Origin: an uncultured Clostridiaceae bacterium
GTDB taxonomy: Bacteria; Bacillota; Clostridia; Lachnospirales; Lachnospiraceae
Reading direction: 5' to 3'
Length of the DNA stretch: 17,899 nucleotides
Assembly: GCA_949841235.1 (NCBI GenBank)
Contig: CATKZA010000003.1
Location: forward strand, 1 to 17,899
Under the pieces are notes generated by a model. That model did not search any database. It was not told the DNA's origin and was given only the letters and a program-made list of their open reading frames with translations. Below, piece by piece: positions 7,258-14,308 of this stretch; positions within the stretch are counted from its first letter, which is position 1; the number at the start of each line of letters is the position of its first letter. The translations under genes were made by a program, and so were the position numbers.

Positions 7258-7285
7258 TTGCATATTCCCTATGCCATGCTATAAT
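7258..7285 (+). promoter_or_regulatory. Promoter of Cys/His repeat protein
   Basis: TTGCAT (7258-7263), 16-base spacer, perfect TATAAT (7280-7285). An 8-base direct repeat CATGCTAT lies at 7251-7258 and 7275-7282, flanking the spacer. Confidence 0.55.
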
Positions 7286-7323
7286 GGGGCTAAAGATTAA
7301 ATGGAGGAAAGGAGGAAATGCAT

Positions 7324-7683
7324 ATGAAGGCAATTCAAATGGGAAAGCACCTGGCTGTGTCATTGCTCGCTGCCTGTCTGCTGATCTCTGCCCCCGGCGG
7401 CACCGCTTATGCCCACGGCCATCATCAGGGAGGCCATCACTGGGACAGCCGCGCAGGAGTATACTGCTCCTACCATAAAAAATACCATGGCAGGAAATCC
7501 AGTTGCAAAAAGTATTGCACATACCACAAGACTACTCACAGAAACGGGAAAAAACATCACGCCGGGGTCTACTGTCCCTACCACAAGAAATATCACAGCA
7601 AAAAATCCGTCTGCAAGAGGTATTGCACATACCACAAGACCATTCATAAAAATGGCGGAAGGCATTCCAGACATCATCATTGA
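7324..7683 (+). CDS. Small secreted Cys/His-rich repeat protein, putative metal binder
   Basis: 119 residues. Residues 1-30 form a signal peptide (MKAIQMGKHLAVSLLAACLL core, likely cleavage after AYA30). The mature protein begins HGHHQGGHHW and then has two tandem 36-residue repeats from A44. Each repeat contains C-x2-H-x3-H twice (YCSYHKKYH and YCTYHKTTH; then YCPYHKKYH and YCTYHKTIH) plus one extra Cys before the second motif. The tail ends RHHH. Eight His/Cys-based CxxHxxxH ligand triplets or disulfides are not resolvable by eye, but four CxxHxxxH motifs in an ~89-residue secreted protein strongly suggest binding of Zn, Cu or Ni, or heme-free redox metal. I recognise no named family. ATG 7324 is preferred over ATG 7318 because GGAGG (7311-7315) is eight bases from it and only two from the other. 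It is flanked by its own promoter and terminator. Confidence 0.75.
   Translation: MKAIQMGKHLAVSLLAACLLISAPGGTAYAHGHHQGGHHWDSRAGVYCSYHKKYHGRKSSCKKYCTYHKTTHRNGKKHHAGVYCPYHKKYHSKKSVCKRYCTYHKTIHKNGGRHSRHHH
7453..7668 (+). repeat. Tandem 108-bp coding repeat, two units
   Basis: Units 7453-7560 and 7561-7668 encode 36-residue repeats with the same Cys and His spacing. The DNA copies are diverged mainly at synonymous and conservative sites, so the duplication is old and the protein pattern has been kept by selection. Confidence 0.8.
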
Positions 7684-7685
7684 TT

Positions 7686-7731
7686 GAAATATCCCCATCT
7701 GGCACTCTAAAAGGCCGGACGGGGATATTTT
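7686..7731 (+). terminator. Rho-independent terminator of Cys/His protein gene
   Basis: AAATATCCCC (7687-7696) pairs with GGGGATATTT (7721-7730). An inner extension TCTGG/CCGGA follows after one mismatch, and TTTC follows the stem. It starts 4 bases after the stop. Confidence 0.85.
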
Positions 7732-7804
7732 CATTGAATGGCAGCAATGAAAGTGTAAAATATTTGTAAATGCCATAAAATAGTCACCATCTTTCTTGTT
7801 TATA

Positions 7805-7813
7805 TGTTATGAT
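7805..7813 (+). promoter_or_regulatory. Possible extended -10 of GH25 gene
   Basis: TG-T-TATGAT at 7805-7813 resembles an extended -10, about 75 bases before the GH25 start. No good -35 is seen at the right distance. Confidence 0.3.
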
Positions 7814-7886
7814 AGTCTATGGTTACAGGAAAACAAAGAATATGCTAGCGTACTATGACAAAAACGAGAGAAATGAGGGTTATTTT

Positions 7887-9815
7887 ATGAAGAAAAGATT
7901 AACTTGCGCTATTCTGGCAGCATCTATGGCCATATCCTGTTTCAGCGGCTTTGCCACGGCAGATGCCGCCGATGTGACAAACACGGCAGTTCCGGCCGCC
8001 ATCGATATGCCGGCTGATGCGGTCGTTTCCACAGATGCCCCGGAGTCGGAAGATACAGCGAAGCCGTCCGGCAGCAAAGCGCCAATCACCGCGCAACCTG
8101 ATGATGGAGCAAAGTCCGACGAAATCACGGAGCCTGCTAATGGGGCAGAACCTGACCAAGGCAGGAAGTCTGACGACACGGCAAAGCCTGCCGGCACCAC
8201 GGAACCTTCCGGCAGGAAGAAGGCCACCAGTTCAGTCAAAACGACAGAAACCCAGGATCCAGCCATAACGGTGGAACCAGTTGTCACGGCGGAACCAACG
8301 CAGTCACCCACCCAGGCGCCCACTCCTGCCCCAACTGTCAAGCCAAATACGGATGCGAATGCCTTTGACCCCAATAGCAAGGATCCATTTACCAAGACAA
8401 AATACAACCATGGCACCGTGGCAGATGGAAAGAATATTTATCTTGGCATCGACGTATCCCACCATCAGAAAAAAATCAACTGGGAGAAGGTGAAGGAAAG
8501 CGGTGTGCAGTTCGCCATCATCCGCTGCGGATACCGTGGCTCCTCCGCCGGTACATTAAATACCGATACTTATTTCAAGCAGAACATCGAGGGGGCATAT
8601 GCCGCAGGAATTCCCATCGGCATTTACTTCTACTCTATCGCCATCACAGAAGCGGAGGCAAAGGCAGAAGCAAACTATTGCATCAACTTGTTAAAGAATT
8701 ACAAGCATATGGTTTCCCTCCCCGTAGCAATAGACTATGAGGACAGGACGAAGCGCATGACAGACGCAGACCTGTCAAAATTAAAGGCTGCCAAAATCTG
8801 CGAGAAATTCTGCGAGACAGTGAAAGCAGAGGGATACACCCCCATGGTATATTCCTACCTGTCTTATTTCAAGAATTACTTGGACGGCGTATATTTGTCA
8901 AAAAAATATAAGATCTGGTACGCCCAGTACAGCACCAGGGTAGGACTGGCAAATGACAACTACAAGACATACATCGAAGGAGATTACGAATACTGGCAGT
9001 ATTCCAGCAAGGGAAAGGTAAACGGCATCGAGGGCAACGTAGACTGCAACTTCTGGTATGCCCCGGGAAACATGAATGCCTTGATCAACGGCACCAAAAT
9101 CACCAAGGCAACTCTTTCCGCCATTCCAAACAAGACATATACCGGAAAGGCCATCAAGCCCGGCGTAACGCTGACTTACAAAAATAAAAAACTAAAGAAA
9201 AACACCGACTACACCGTCAGCTATAGCAACAACAAAAAAATTGGCAAGGCAACCATCACCATCAAAGGAAAGGGAGAATTTTACGGAACCCGAACCAAGA
9301 CATTTAAAATCCTGCCAAAGAAGGTGACTTCCTTTAAGAAGAAATCCGGCACGAAGATGATTACCCTGTCTTGGAAGAAAAACGCCAATGCCACGGGATA
9401 CATCATCTACCGAAAGGCAAGTTACAATGCCAAAACATACAAGAAGGTGAAAGCCATCAAAACTAACGCCACAAAGAAATGGCTGAACACCAAGCTAAAG
9501 GCAGACCGGGAATATTACTACCGCATCCGGGCATATACTACCGTGGGCACGACCAAGTATTACAGCGATTACACTTACCTCACCGCCTCTACGTTGCCGG
9601 GAAGCAGAAAGACCGTGCTAAAAAAATCATTAAAAATGTACAGCACCCCCAGCCTTGCAGGAACATCCCTCGTGAAGATTCCCAAAAACGCTGCTGTGAC
9701 TTACCTGGGGCGCACATATACTTCCGGTGCAAACTTCGTATATCATGTAAAGTACGTAGCAAAGGGAAAAACCTACAGCGGGTATATTAAGAATACTGCA
9801 AAGTTTACTTTATAA
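7887..9815 (+). CDS. Secreted GH25 muramidase (lysozyme) with linker, Ig-like, FN3 and SH3-like modules
   Basis: 642 residues. A signal peptide spans 1-28 (KKRLTCAILAASMAISC... ADAA). A low-complexity Thr/Pro/Glu linker (about 30-165) is built from loose KSDxxxEPAxG-like units and ends PTQAPTPAPTVKP. The GH25 domain (about 183-395) has the expected acidic residues: D189 (GIDVSHHQ), D283 and E285 (AIDYED), D386 (GNVDCNFW). GH25 enzymes cut the beta-1,4 bond between MurNAc and GlcNAc. Next come an Ig-like module (408-477, YTGKAIKPGVTLTY, DYTVSYSNN), an FN3 module (about 480-570, ATGYIIYRK), and an SH3-like region (575-642). The C-terminal third is very Lys-rich, suggesting charge-based wall attachment. 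Start 7887 is chosen because GAGGG is seven bases upstream and a signal peptide follows at once. It is monocistronic and convergent with the araC-type gene. Confidence 0.9.
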   Translation: MKKRLTCAILAASMAISCFSGFATADAADVTNTAVPAAIDMPADAVVSTDAPESEDTAKPSGSKAPITAQPDDGAKSDEITEPANGAEPDQGRKSDDTAKPAGTTEPSGRKKATSSVKTTETQDPAITVEPVVTAEPTQSPTQAPTPAPTVKPNTDANAFDPNSKDPFTKTKYNHGTVADGKNIYLGIDVSHHQKKINWEKVKESGVQFAIIRCGYRGSSAGTLNTDTYFKQNIEGAYAAGIPIGIYFYSIAITEAEAKAEANYCINLLKNYKHMVSLPVAIDYEDRTKRMTDADLSKLKAAKICEKFCETVKAEGYTPMVYSYLSYFKNYLDGVYLSKKYKIWYAQYSTRVGLANDNYKTYIEGDYEYWQYSSKGKVNGIEGNVDCNFWYAPGNMNALINGTKITKATLSAIPNKTYTGKAIKPGVTLTYKNKKLKKNTDYTVSYSNNKKIGKATITIKGKGEFYGTRTKTFKILPKKVTSFKKKSGTKMITLSWKKNANATGYIIYRKASYNAKTYKKVKAIKTNATKKWLNTKLKADREYYYRIRAYTTVGTTKYYSDYTYLTASTLPGSRKTVLKKSLKMYSTPSLAGTSLVKIPKNAAVTYLGRTYTSGANFVYHVKYVAKGKTYSGYIKNTAKFTL

Positions 9816-9953
9816 ATACGGTACCGAGCGTCCGTACAGCCGTCAAGCTTGCTTGTAAGGATGTACTGACGTTTGGTACGACAACAGGCATTCGCAATCT
9901 GCGGACCGATCGCCTGCAAAGCATCACTAACCATCACCATGAATGAAAGTCGC
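9816..9953. other. Structured spacer after GH25 gene, content unexplained
   Basis: Balanced base composition, unlike the usual AT-rich spacers here. CGTAC..CGTCA (9833-9845) can pair with TGACG..GTACG (9867-9880), giving two 5-bp helices around an internal loop. On the minus strand an open frame runs through it (residues such as DALQAIGPQIANACC), but it has no ribosome binding site and overlaps the AraC gene in a different frame, so I do not call it a gene. Confidence 0.35.
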
Positions 9954-10718
9954 TTAGAAATGCCGGACTGCGAATTTATAATGATTTCGCATCCGGTATT
10001 CTTTTGGCGTAAGCCCATATTTCTCCTTAAAGGATTTGATAAAATGGCTCTGGGATGAAAAACAGAGCATGGCGGCAATATCCATGCAGGTATATTCATT
10101 TTGCTTCAATAGACTTTTCGCTGTCTCCAATCTCTTATCCTGAATAAATTTGTGCACCGTAATGCCTGTCTCCTTTTTGAATAGATAAGATAAATAAGAA
10201 GGCGTCAGTTCTGCCATTTTCGCCAATGAATCCAATGTGATATGCTCATAGAGATGTTCGTAAATATACAGGAGGCATTTGGACACATGACCTGAAACGC
10301 TCTGCTTGAAATGCAAATCATGCATCCTCAATGTAAATTCCTTTACCATCCGGCTATTAATCTCTTGCAATTCCTTAATCGTATCCACCTCGTCAGCCTG
10401 CTGGATATAAAAATCGCTGAGGGTATAGGCCACTTCCTGCATCAAACCAGATTCAATGCATTTCCGCGCAATGATCGTGGCATTGGCAATCAGGCGATAC
10501 CGCTCATTTTTTACCGGATCTTTTGACAGAACGCCCATGCCCTTCTCCGCCAAAGGCTGCTCCTCCACCTCATTATACTTCTCTCTCCATTTTTCCACAA
10601 ATGCCATATCTCCCTTTTGTATGGCATTATAATATTCTACTTCCTGTTCGTATGGCTGATGACAAAACTGTTCCTCTCTTTGTAGAAATAATTGATAATC
10701 TAAATTAATTTCATTCAC
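9954..10718 (-). CDS. AraC-family transcriptional regulator
   Basis: 254 residues. The C-terminal AraC/XylS DNA-binding domain (about 144-245) has two helix-turn-helix units: TLDSLAKMAELTPSYLSYLFKK (161-182) and CMDIAAMLCFSSQSHFIKSF (211-230), followed by the family signature KEKYGLTPKEYR. The N-terminal part (1-140) is predicted all-helical and does not look like a cupin sugar-binding domain. It resembles the helical sensor region found in many Firmicute AraC proteins near carbohydrate genes, but its ligand cannot be told. The start is GTG at 10716-10718, supported by AGGTG about nine bases upstream; no in-frame ATG occurs before residue 38. It lies downstream of glgB on the same strand, 378 bases away, and is convergent with the GH25 gene, whose terminator hairpin overlaps its last codons. 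Confidence 0.85.
   Translation of the reverse strand: MNEINLDYQLFLQREEQFCHQPYEQEVEYYNAIQKGDMAFVEKWREKYNEVEEQPLAEKGMGVLSKDPVKNERYRLIANATIIARKCIESGLMQEVAYTLSDFYIQQADEVDTIKELQEINSRMVKEFTLRMHDLHFKQSVSGHVSKCLLYIYEHLYEHITLDSLAKMAELTPSYLSYLFKKETGITVHKFIQDKRLETAKSLLKQNEYTCMDIAAMLCFSSQSHFIKSFKEKYGLTPKEYRMRNHYKFAVRHF
9959..10004 (+). terminator. Terminator-like hairpin of GH25 gene inside the araC-type 3' end
   Basis: AATGCCGGACTGCGAA (9959-9974) pairs with TTCGCATCCGGTATT (9986-10000) with a one-base bulge and one G-T pair, and CTTTT follows. It lies within the last 16 codons of the oppositely oriented regulator gene. Confidence 0.55.
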
Positions 10719-10741
10719 TGGTCAATACACCTCGTCTTCCA

Positions 10742-10915
10742 TCAAAATTCTTTGATATTGTAAATAATAACTATCAATTCCTTAATATCCTTTATCTTCG
10801 CTTGTCTGACTGATTCTAAACAGGCCGCTTCATCCCCTTCAATCGGTCGGCTTATCCCTGGTAGACTTTCATCCTCTTACTTGCCCGGATTATCTTGATC
10901 GGCCTTCTTCCTCAT
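10742..10915 (-). pseudogene. Possible small coding remnant upstream of the AraC gene
   Basis: On the minus strand ATG 10915 begins MRKKADQDNPGK, hits TAA at 10879-10877, and the same frame then continues 44 codons (EDESLPGISRP..., ...VRQAKIKDIKELIVIIYNIKEF) to a stop at 10744-10742. If the TAA is a mutation or is read through, this would be a 57-residue protein ending 23 bases before the AraC start. There is no good ribosome binding site and no recognised family, so this is weak. Confidence 0.2.
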
Positions 10916-10916
10916 T

Positions 10917-10935
10917 AGTCTGACAACAGCAGACT
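10917..10935. repeat. Small hairpin AGTCTG/CAGACT in the glgB-araC spacer
   Basis: AGTCTG (10917-10922) and CAGACT (10930-10935) pair perfectly around a 7-base loop, just upstream of the possible remnant. Apart from this, the remnant and the hairpin at 11044-11063, the 378-base spacer (10719-11096) shows only AT-rich sequence. Confidence 0.4.
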
Positions 10936-11043
10936 ATCTCTCGTATTTCAAAATTAAAATATAGATATCCAAATATAATAATCCTTACAATCTTAATTCT
11001 TTCATCAATTCTTCTGTAATATGTAATTCGGGGTTCGACAGGA

Positions 11044-11063
11044 TGTTCTACGCTTGTAGAACA
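11044..11063 (-). terminator. Hairpin after glgB, possible terminator
   Basis: TGTTCTAC-gctt-GTAGAACA is a perfect 8-bp stem with a tetraloop, 33 bases after the glgB stop. A second weak stem (GGCAG/CTGCC) lies at 11076-11094. Neither is followed by a T-run on the minus strand, so termination is only probable. Confidence 0.4.
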
Positions 11064-11096
11064 CCCAATGCCCCAGGCAGCAAAAAGAACTGCCCA

Positions 11097-13325
11097 TTAT
11101 TTTTTATAATCATACTGATACACGGTAACTGACAATGGAGGCAAATCCATCTCAATAGAATAATCCTTGTCATCACATGATACTTTCTTTGCATTAATTA
11201 CTTTCGGATTCTTCACTCCCGTACCGCCAAACCGCAGCTCGTCAGAAGAAAGGATCTGCGTATATTTTCCTGCACAGGGAACGCCAGTCATAAAGCCATC
11301 CCTCTGTACCGGGGTGAAATTACAGACAAAGAGAAGCTGGTTCTTCGTGGAACTTCCCCTCCGGACAAAGCTTACCGTGCTGGTCTCAGCGTTATCCACG
11401 CTCATCCACTCAAATCCCATATTGTTATAATCATTCACATACATCGCATCATACTTCTTATAGAGCTTGTTCAGTTCCTTGACAAAATCCTGCATCTGCT
11501 TGTTATGCTCCTCTCCCAGCAGATCCCAATCCAGACTTCTCTCCTCGCTCCACTCCCTGTACTGGGCAAATTCCTGCCCCATGAAGAGCAGCTTCTTTCC
11601 CGGATGGCCATACATAAACCCATACGCCAGCCGCAAATTTGCAAACTTGTCATCAATCTCCCCAGGCATCTTGTTAATCATGGAGCATTTTCCATGAACC
11701 ACCTCATCATGGGACAATACCTGGATAAAGTTCTCGCTATAAGCGTACTGCATGCTGAATGTCAGCCGATTGTGGTTGCCGGAACGGAACAGAGGATCCA
11801 TGGACATGTACTCAAGGAAGTCATTCATCCATCCCATATTCCACTTGAAGAGGAAGCCGAGCCCTCCCATGGCAACCGGCGCACTGACTCCCGCCCAGGC
11901 TGTTGACTCCTCCGCAATCAGCAGAGTTCCCGGTGCCCGGTAACTCAGTTCATTATTCATATGGTGGAAAAATTCAATGGCATCATGGTTCTCATTGCCG
12001 CCGTCCTCATTGGGCAGCCACTCCCCATCATCCTTTCCGTAATCCAGATAGAGCATGGAGGCCACGGCATCCACCCGAAGACCGTCCACATGGAACTCCT
12101 TCAGCCAGAACAGGCCATTGGCCAATAGGAAGTTCTTCACTTCCCGCTTGCCGTAATGAAAGATCAGCGTCCCCCAGTGAGGATGCTCCCCCCTCCGCTT
12201 ATCCGGATGCTCGTAGAGAGCCTGTCCGTCAAAGTACGCAAGACCATGGGCATCTCTGGGAAAATGCGCCGGAACCCAATCCAGAATCACGCTGATATCG
12301 TGGCCGTGCAGGTAATCCACAAAATACATGAAATCCTTGGGGTCGCCATATCTCCTGGTAGGCGCATAATAGCCTGTCACCTGATATCCCCAAGAGCCGT
12401 CAAAGGGATGTTCCGCAATGCCCATCAGTTCCACATGGGTATATCCCATCTTCTTGACATAATCCACCACCATCGGTGCCAGTTCCCGATAATTATAAAA
12501 GCCATCTTCCGAGCCATCGTCCTTCTTCTTCCAAGAACCCAGATGCATCTCATAGATTGCCATAGGCTTCTTCCGCAGGGAATCCCTGGTCTCTTTCTCC
12601 CGGGCTGCCATCCACTTCTTGTCCGTCCACTGGAATCCCGTAAGGTCGGTGACCACGGAGGCATTGTCCGGCCGAAGCTCCGCACAGTTGCCATAGGGAT
12701 CTGACTTCATCAGCACATCTCCCGCACGGGTAAGGATCTGGTACTTATAGATTGCCCCCGGCTCCACTCCCGGTATGAACAGCTCATAGATTCCGGACAC
12801 TTCCAGCGTGCGCATAGGATGCAGCCTTCCATCCCAGAGATTAAATGTACCCACCACGCTCACCGCCCTGGCATGGGGTGCCCAGACAGCGAAGTATGTG
12901 CCCTTCACCCCATTGATCGTCATGGGGTGCGCTCCCAGCTTCTTATAAATCTCATAGTGGTTGCCCTCCGCAAAAACATACAGGTCATCCGCAGAAATCT
13001 GGGGCGAGAAGGCATAGGGATCTTCCGTCTCCACCACATCATCTTCTCCATACTGGACATGCAGCTTGTAATTTGCCTCATATTTCTTCCCCGGCACGTA
13101 CAGACCAAAAAATCCGCTCCCCGGCTCTACCTCATCCAACTCAATCTCTTCTTTCCCTTTGCTATCCGTGACAGTTATCCGTTGTGCCTCAGGACGATAC
13201 ACAGTAAATACCTGTCCCTTTCCAAATTCATGCAAGCCCAAAATATTGTGTGGCGCATTATGCTGCCCTGCCAACAGTTCATCAAATTCCACCCAGTTAA
13301 TCCACTGATCCAATTTTTCCTGCAT
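11097..13325 (-). CDS. glgB: 1,4-alpha-glucan branching enzyme (glycogen branching)
   Basis: 742 residues, the length of long (type 1) GlgB with two N-terminal beta domains: N1 at about 20-110 (NILGLHEFGKGQVFTVYRPEA) and CBM48 at about 125-230 (GTYFAVWAPHARAVSVVGTFNLWDGRLHPM). The GH13 barrel (about 255-620) has the conserved regions: DWVPAHF (349-355), GLRVDAV with nucleophile D419, LIAEEST with acid/base E472, and LSHDEV with D540. The C-terminal beta domain ends LPPLSVTVYQY. The enzyme cuts alpha-1,4 chains and transfers them to make alpha-1,6 branches. No glgC, glgA or glgP is adjacent, so it is an isolated glycogen gene here; the neighbouring AraC regulator may or may not be linked. The start has GGGAG seven bases upstream. 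A ~180-base structured leader precedes it. Confidence 0.95.
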   Translation of the reverse strand: MQEKLDQWINWVEFDELLAGQHNAPHNILGLHEFGKGQVFTVYRPEAQRITVTDSKGKEEIELDEVEPGSGFFGLYVPGKKYEANYKLHVQYGEDDVVETEDPYAFSPQISADDLYVFAEGNHYEIYKKLGAHPMTINGVKGTYFAVWAPHARAVSVVGTFNLWDGRLHPMRTLEVSGIYELFIPGVEPGAIYKYQILTRAGDVLMKSDPYGNCAELRPDNASVVTDLTGFQWTDKKWMAAREKETRDSLRKKPMAIYEMHLGSWKKKDDGSEDGFYNYRELAPMVVDYVKKMGYTHVELMGIAEHPFDGSWGYQVTGYYAPTRRYGDPKDFMYFVDYLHGHDISVILDWVPAHFPRDAHGLAYFDGQALYEHPDKRRGEHPHWGTLIFHYGKREVKNFLLANGLFWLKEFHVDGLRVDAVASMLYLDYGKDDGEWLPNEDGGNENHDAIEFFHHMNNELSYRAPGTLLIAEESTAWAGVSAPVAMGGLGFLFKWNMGWMNDFLEYMSMDPLFRSGNHNRLTFSMQYAYSENFIQVLSHDEVVHGKCSMINKMPGEIDDKFANLRLAYGFMYGHPGKKLLFMGQEFAQYREWSEERSLDWDLLGEEHNKQMQDFVKELNKLYKKYDAMYVNDYNNMGFEWMSVDNAETSTVSFVRRGSSTKNQLLFVCNFTPVQRDGFMTGVPCAGKYTQILSSDELRFGGTGVKNPKVINAKKVSCDDKDYSIEMDLPPLSVTVYQYDYKK

Positions 13326-13375
13326 ATACTTTCTCCCATCTAAATAATTTGCAATTTATACCCGTTAACACTGAC

Positions 13376-13492
13376 ATTTGCCGAAACTGAAATGTTTGGT
13401 CTCCTGAACGCCCGCCCCATTCAAAGATAGCGGCAAATCATTACGTCCAAAAGTATATGTTGCCGGCTTCCTTAAAAATGACCAACGGTCAT
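13376..13492 (-). promoter_or_regulatory. Structured glgB leader with mutually exclusive helices
   Basis: Reading the minus strand: a hairpin ATGACC-gtt-GGTCAT (13492-13478) is followed by TTTT. Then come CGGCAA (13465-13460), ATTTGCCG (13438-13431) and CGGCAAAT (13383-13376). The middle segment can pair with the first (6 bp) or with the last (8 bp), but not both. This is the architecture of an attenuator or riboswitch expression platform. I recognise no known riboswitch consensus. Confidence 0.4.
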
Positions 13493-13515
13493 AAATTGTC
13501 CTACATGATGTCCTC

Positions 13516-13547
13516 ATTATATCACAAATATCATTATCATTCCACAA
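13516..13547 (-). promoter_or_regulatory. Probable glgB promoter
   Basis: Minus-strand TATAAT (13521-13516) is perfect. The nearest -35-like TTGTGG (13547-13542) is 20 bases away, longer than ideal. It would give a leader of about 180 bases. Confidence 0.4.
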
Positions 13548-13566
13548 TTTTTTATCCTCAAATGCA

Positions 13567-13596
13567 TTGGAAAGATGCCGCTTAATATGTTATACT
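13567..13596 (+). promoter_or_regulatory. Probable rrf2 promoter
   Basis: TTGGAA (13567-13572), 18-base spacer, TATACT (13591-13596). It is divergent from the glgB promoter and about 200 bases before the Rrf2 start, so the transcript has a long leader. Confidence 0.45.
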
Positions 13597-13674
13597 AAAA
13601 TGGAAATGCGAAATCGATGTACTGATTGTTCATACAATAAAACCACGAAAAATATTTATATTAGCTCGGCTACT

Positions 13675-13770
13675 AAATATCGAAGATATTTTGCGCCGGA
13701 TAAATGCCTTTATGCAAGGCGGAAGAACGAATTGCAGTGAGTGCTACAGCGATTGATGGTGCCGGCACCA
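13675..13770 (+). promoter_or_regulatory. Structured leader of the Rrf2 gene with 14-bp perfect palindrome
   Basis: Two hairpins, AAATATC-gaa-GATATTT (13675-13691) and GCCTT-tatgc-AAGGC (13706-13720), are followed by TGGTGCCGGCACCA (13757-13770), a perfect 14-base palindrome ending 32 bases before the start codon. GCGCCGG (13693-13699) could also pair with part of it. The palindrome may be an operator for a dimeric regulator, perhaps Rrf2 itself; the hairpins may be an RNA element. No known riboswitch is recognised. Confidence 0.4.
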
Positions 13771-13802
13771 CATAGATAACTCTGGGGAATGGAGGTGGAG
13801 GA

Positions 13803-14210
13803 ATGATTTCAACAAAGGGAAGATACGCTCTCCGGGTAATGATCGACTTGGCAGAGCATCAGAATGATAATTATATTCCTTTAAAAGATATTGCCCGCAG
13901 GCAGGATATTTCCGAAAAATATTTGGAAAGCATCTTAAAGGTTCTGGTCACGGAAAAATTACTGCGGGGACTGCGGGGAAAAGGCGGCGGCTACCAGCTC
14001 ACCCGCTCTCCGGAAGAATACGCCATAGGGGAAATTCTAGAACTGACAGAAGGCACTCTGGCTACCGTCGCATGTCTGAAATCCGGCTCAGAACCCTGCC
14101 AGCGCAAGGGCAGCTGCCGCACCTTGGATATGTGGAAGAAATATGATGCAATGGTGCATGACTTCTTCTACAATATCACCCTAGCCGACGTGCTCGAAGG
14201 CAATCTATGA
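13803..14210 (+). CDS. Rrf2-family transcriptional regulator with Fe-S-type cysteines
   Basis: 135 residues. An N-terminal winged helix-turn-helix spans about 1-65 (MISTKGRYALRVMIDLAEHQ, IPLKDIARRQDISEKYLESIL, LRGLRGKGGGYQLTRSPEEYAIGEI), the strong Rrf2 signature. Three cysteines, C91-x7-C99-x5-C105, lie where IscR has C92-x5-C98-x5-C104, so a 2Fe-2S cluster is likely, with a slightly wider first gap. Family members sense Fe-S status, redox state or nitric oxide. It is close to IscR-type proteins, but no iscS, iscU or cysteine-synthesis gene is next to it, so I give no symbol. A strong GGAGGTGGAGG lies just before the ATG. It is convergent with the XRE gene. Confidence 0.88.
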   Translation: MISTKGRYALRVMIDLAEHQNDNYIPLKDIARRQDISEKYLESILKVLVTEKLLRGLRGKGGGYQLTRSPEEYAIGEILELTEGTLATVACLKSGSEPCQRKGSCRTLDMWKKYDAMVHDFFYNITLADVLEGNL

Positions 14211-14225
14211 AGGAAACTGAATTAT

Positions 14226-14263
14226 GCAAAATGATGCCGAAAAACTCGCACTTTTGGCATCAT
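14226..14263. terminator. Bidirectional terminator between rrf2 and xre genes
   Basis: ATGATGCC (14231-14238) pairs with GGCATCAT (14256-14263), extended by AAAA/TTTT after a bulged G. On the minus strand it is followed by TTTGC. It sits between two convergent genes and probably ends both. Confidence 0.6.
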
Positions 14264-14308
14264 TCATGCCAAAAATCCTCAGCTATTGCCGAACCGTGAA
14301 AAGCAACC

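Noticed and set aside
7409..7687. Alternative plus-strand frame over the Cys/His gene
   Set aside because: The frame with signal peptide and repeat-conserved Cys/His is the real one; this frame lacks a ribosome binding site.
9773..10099. Minus-strand open frame across the GH25-araC junction
   Set aside because: It overlaps the AraC gene in another frame and the 3' end of GH25, with no ribosome binding site; no family recognised.
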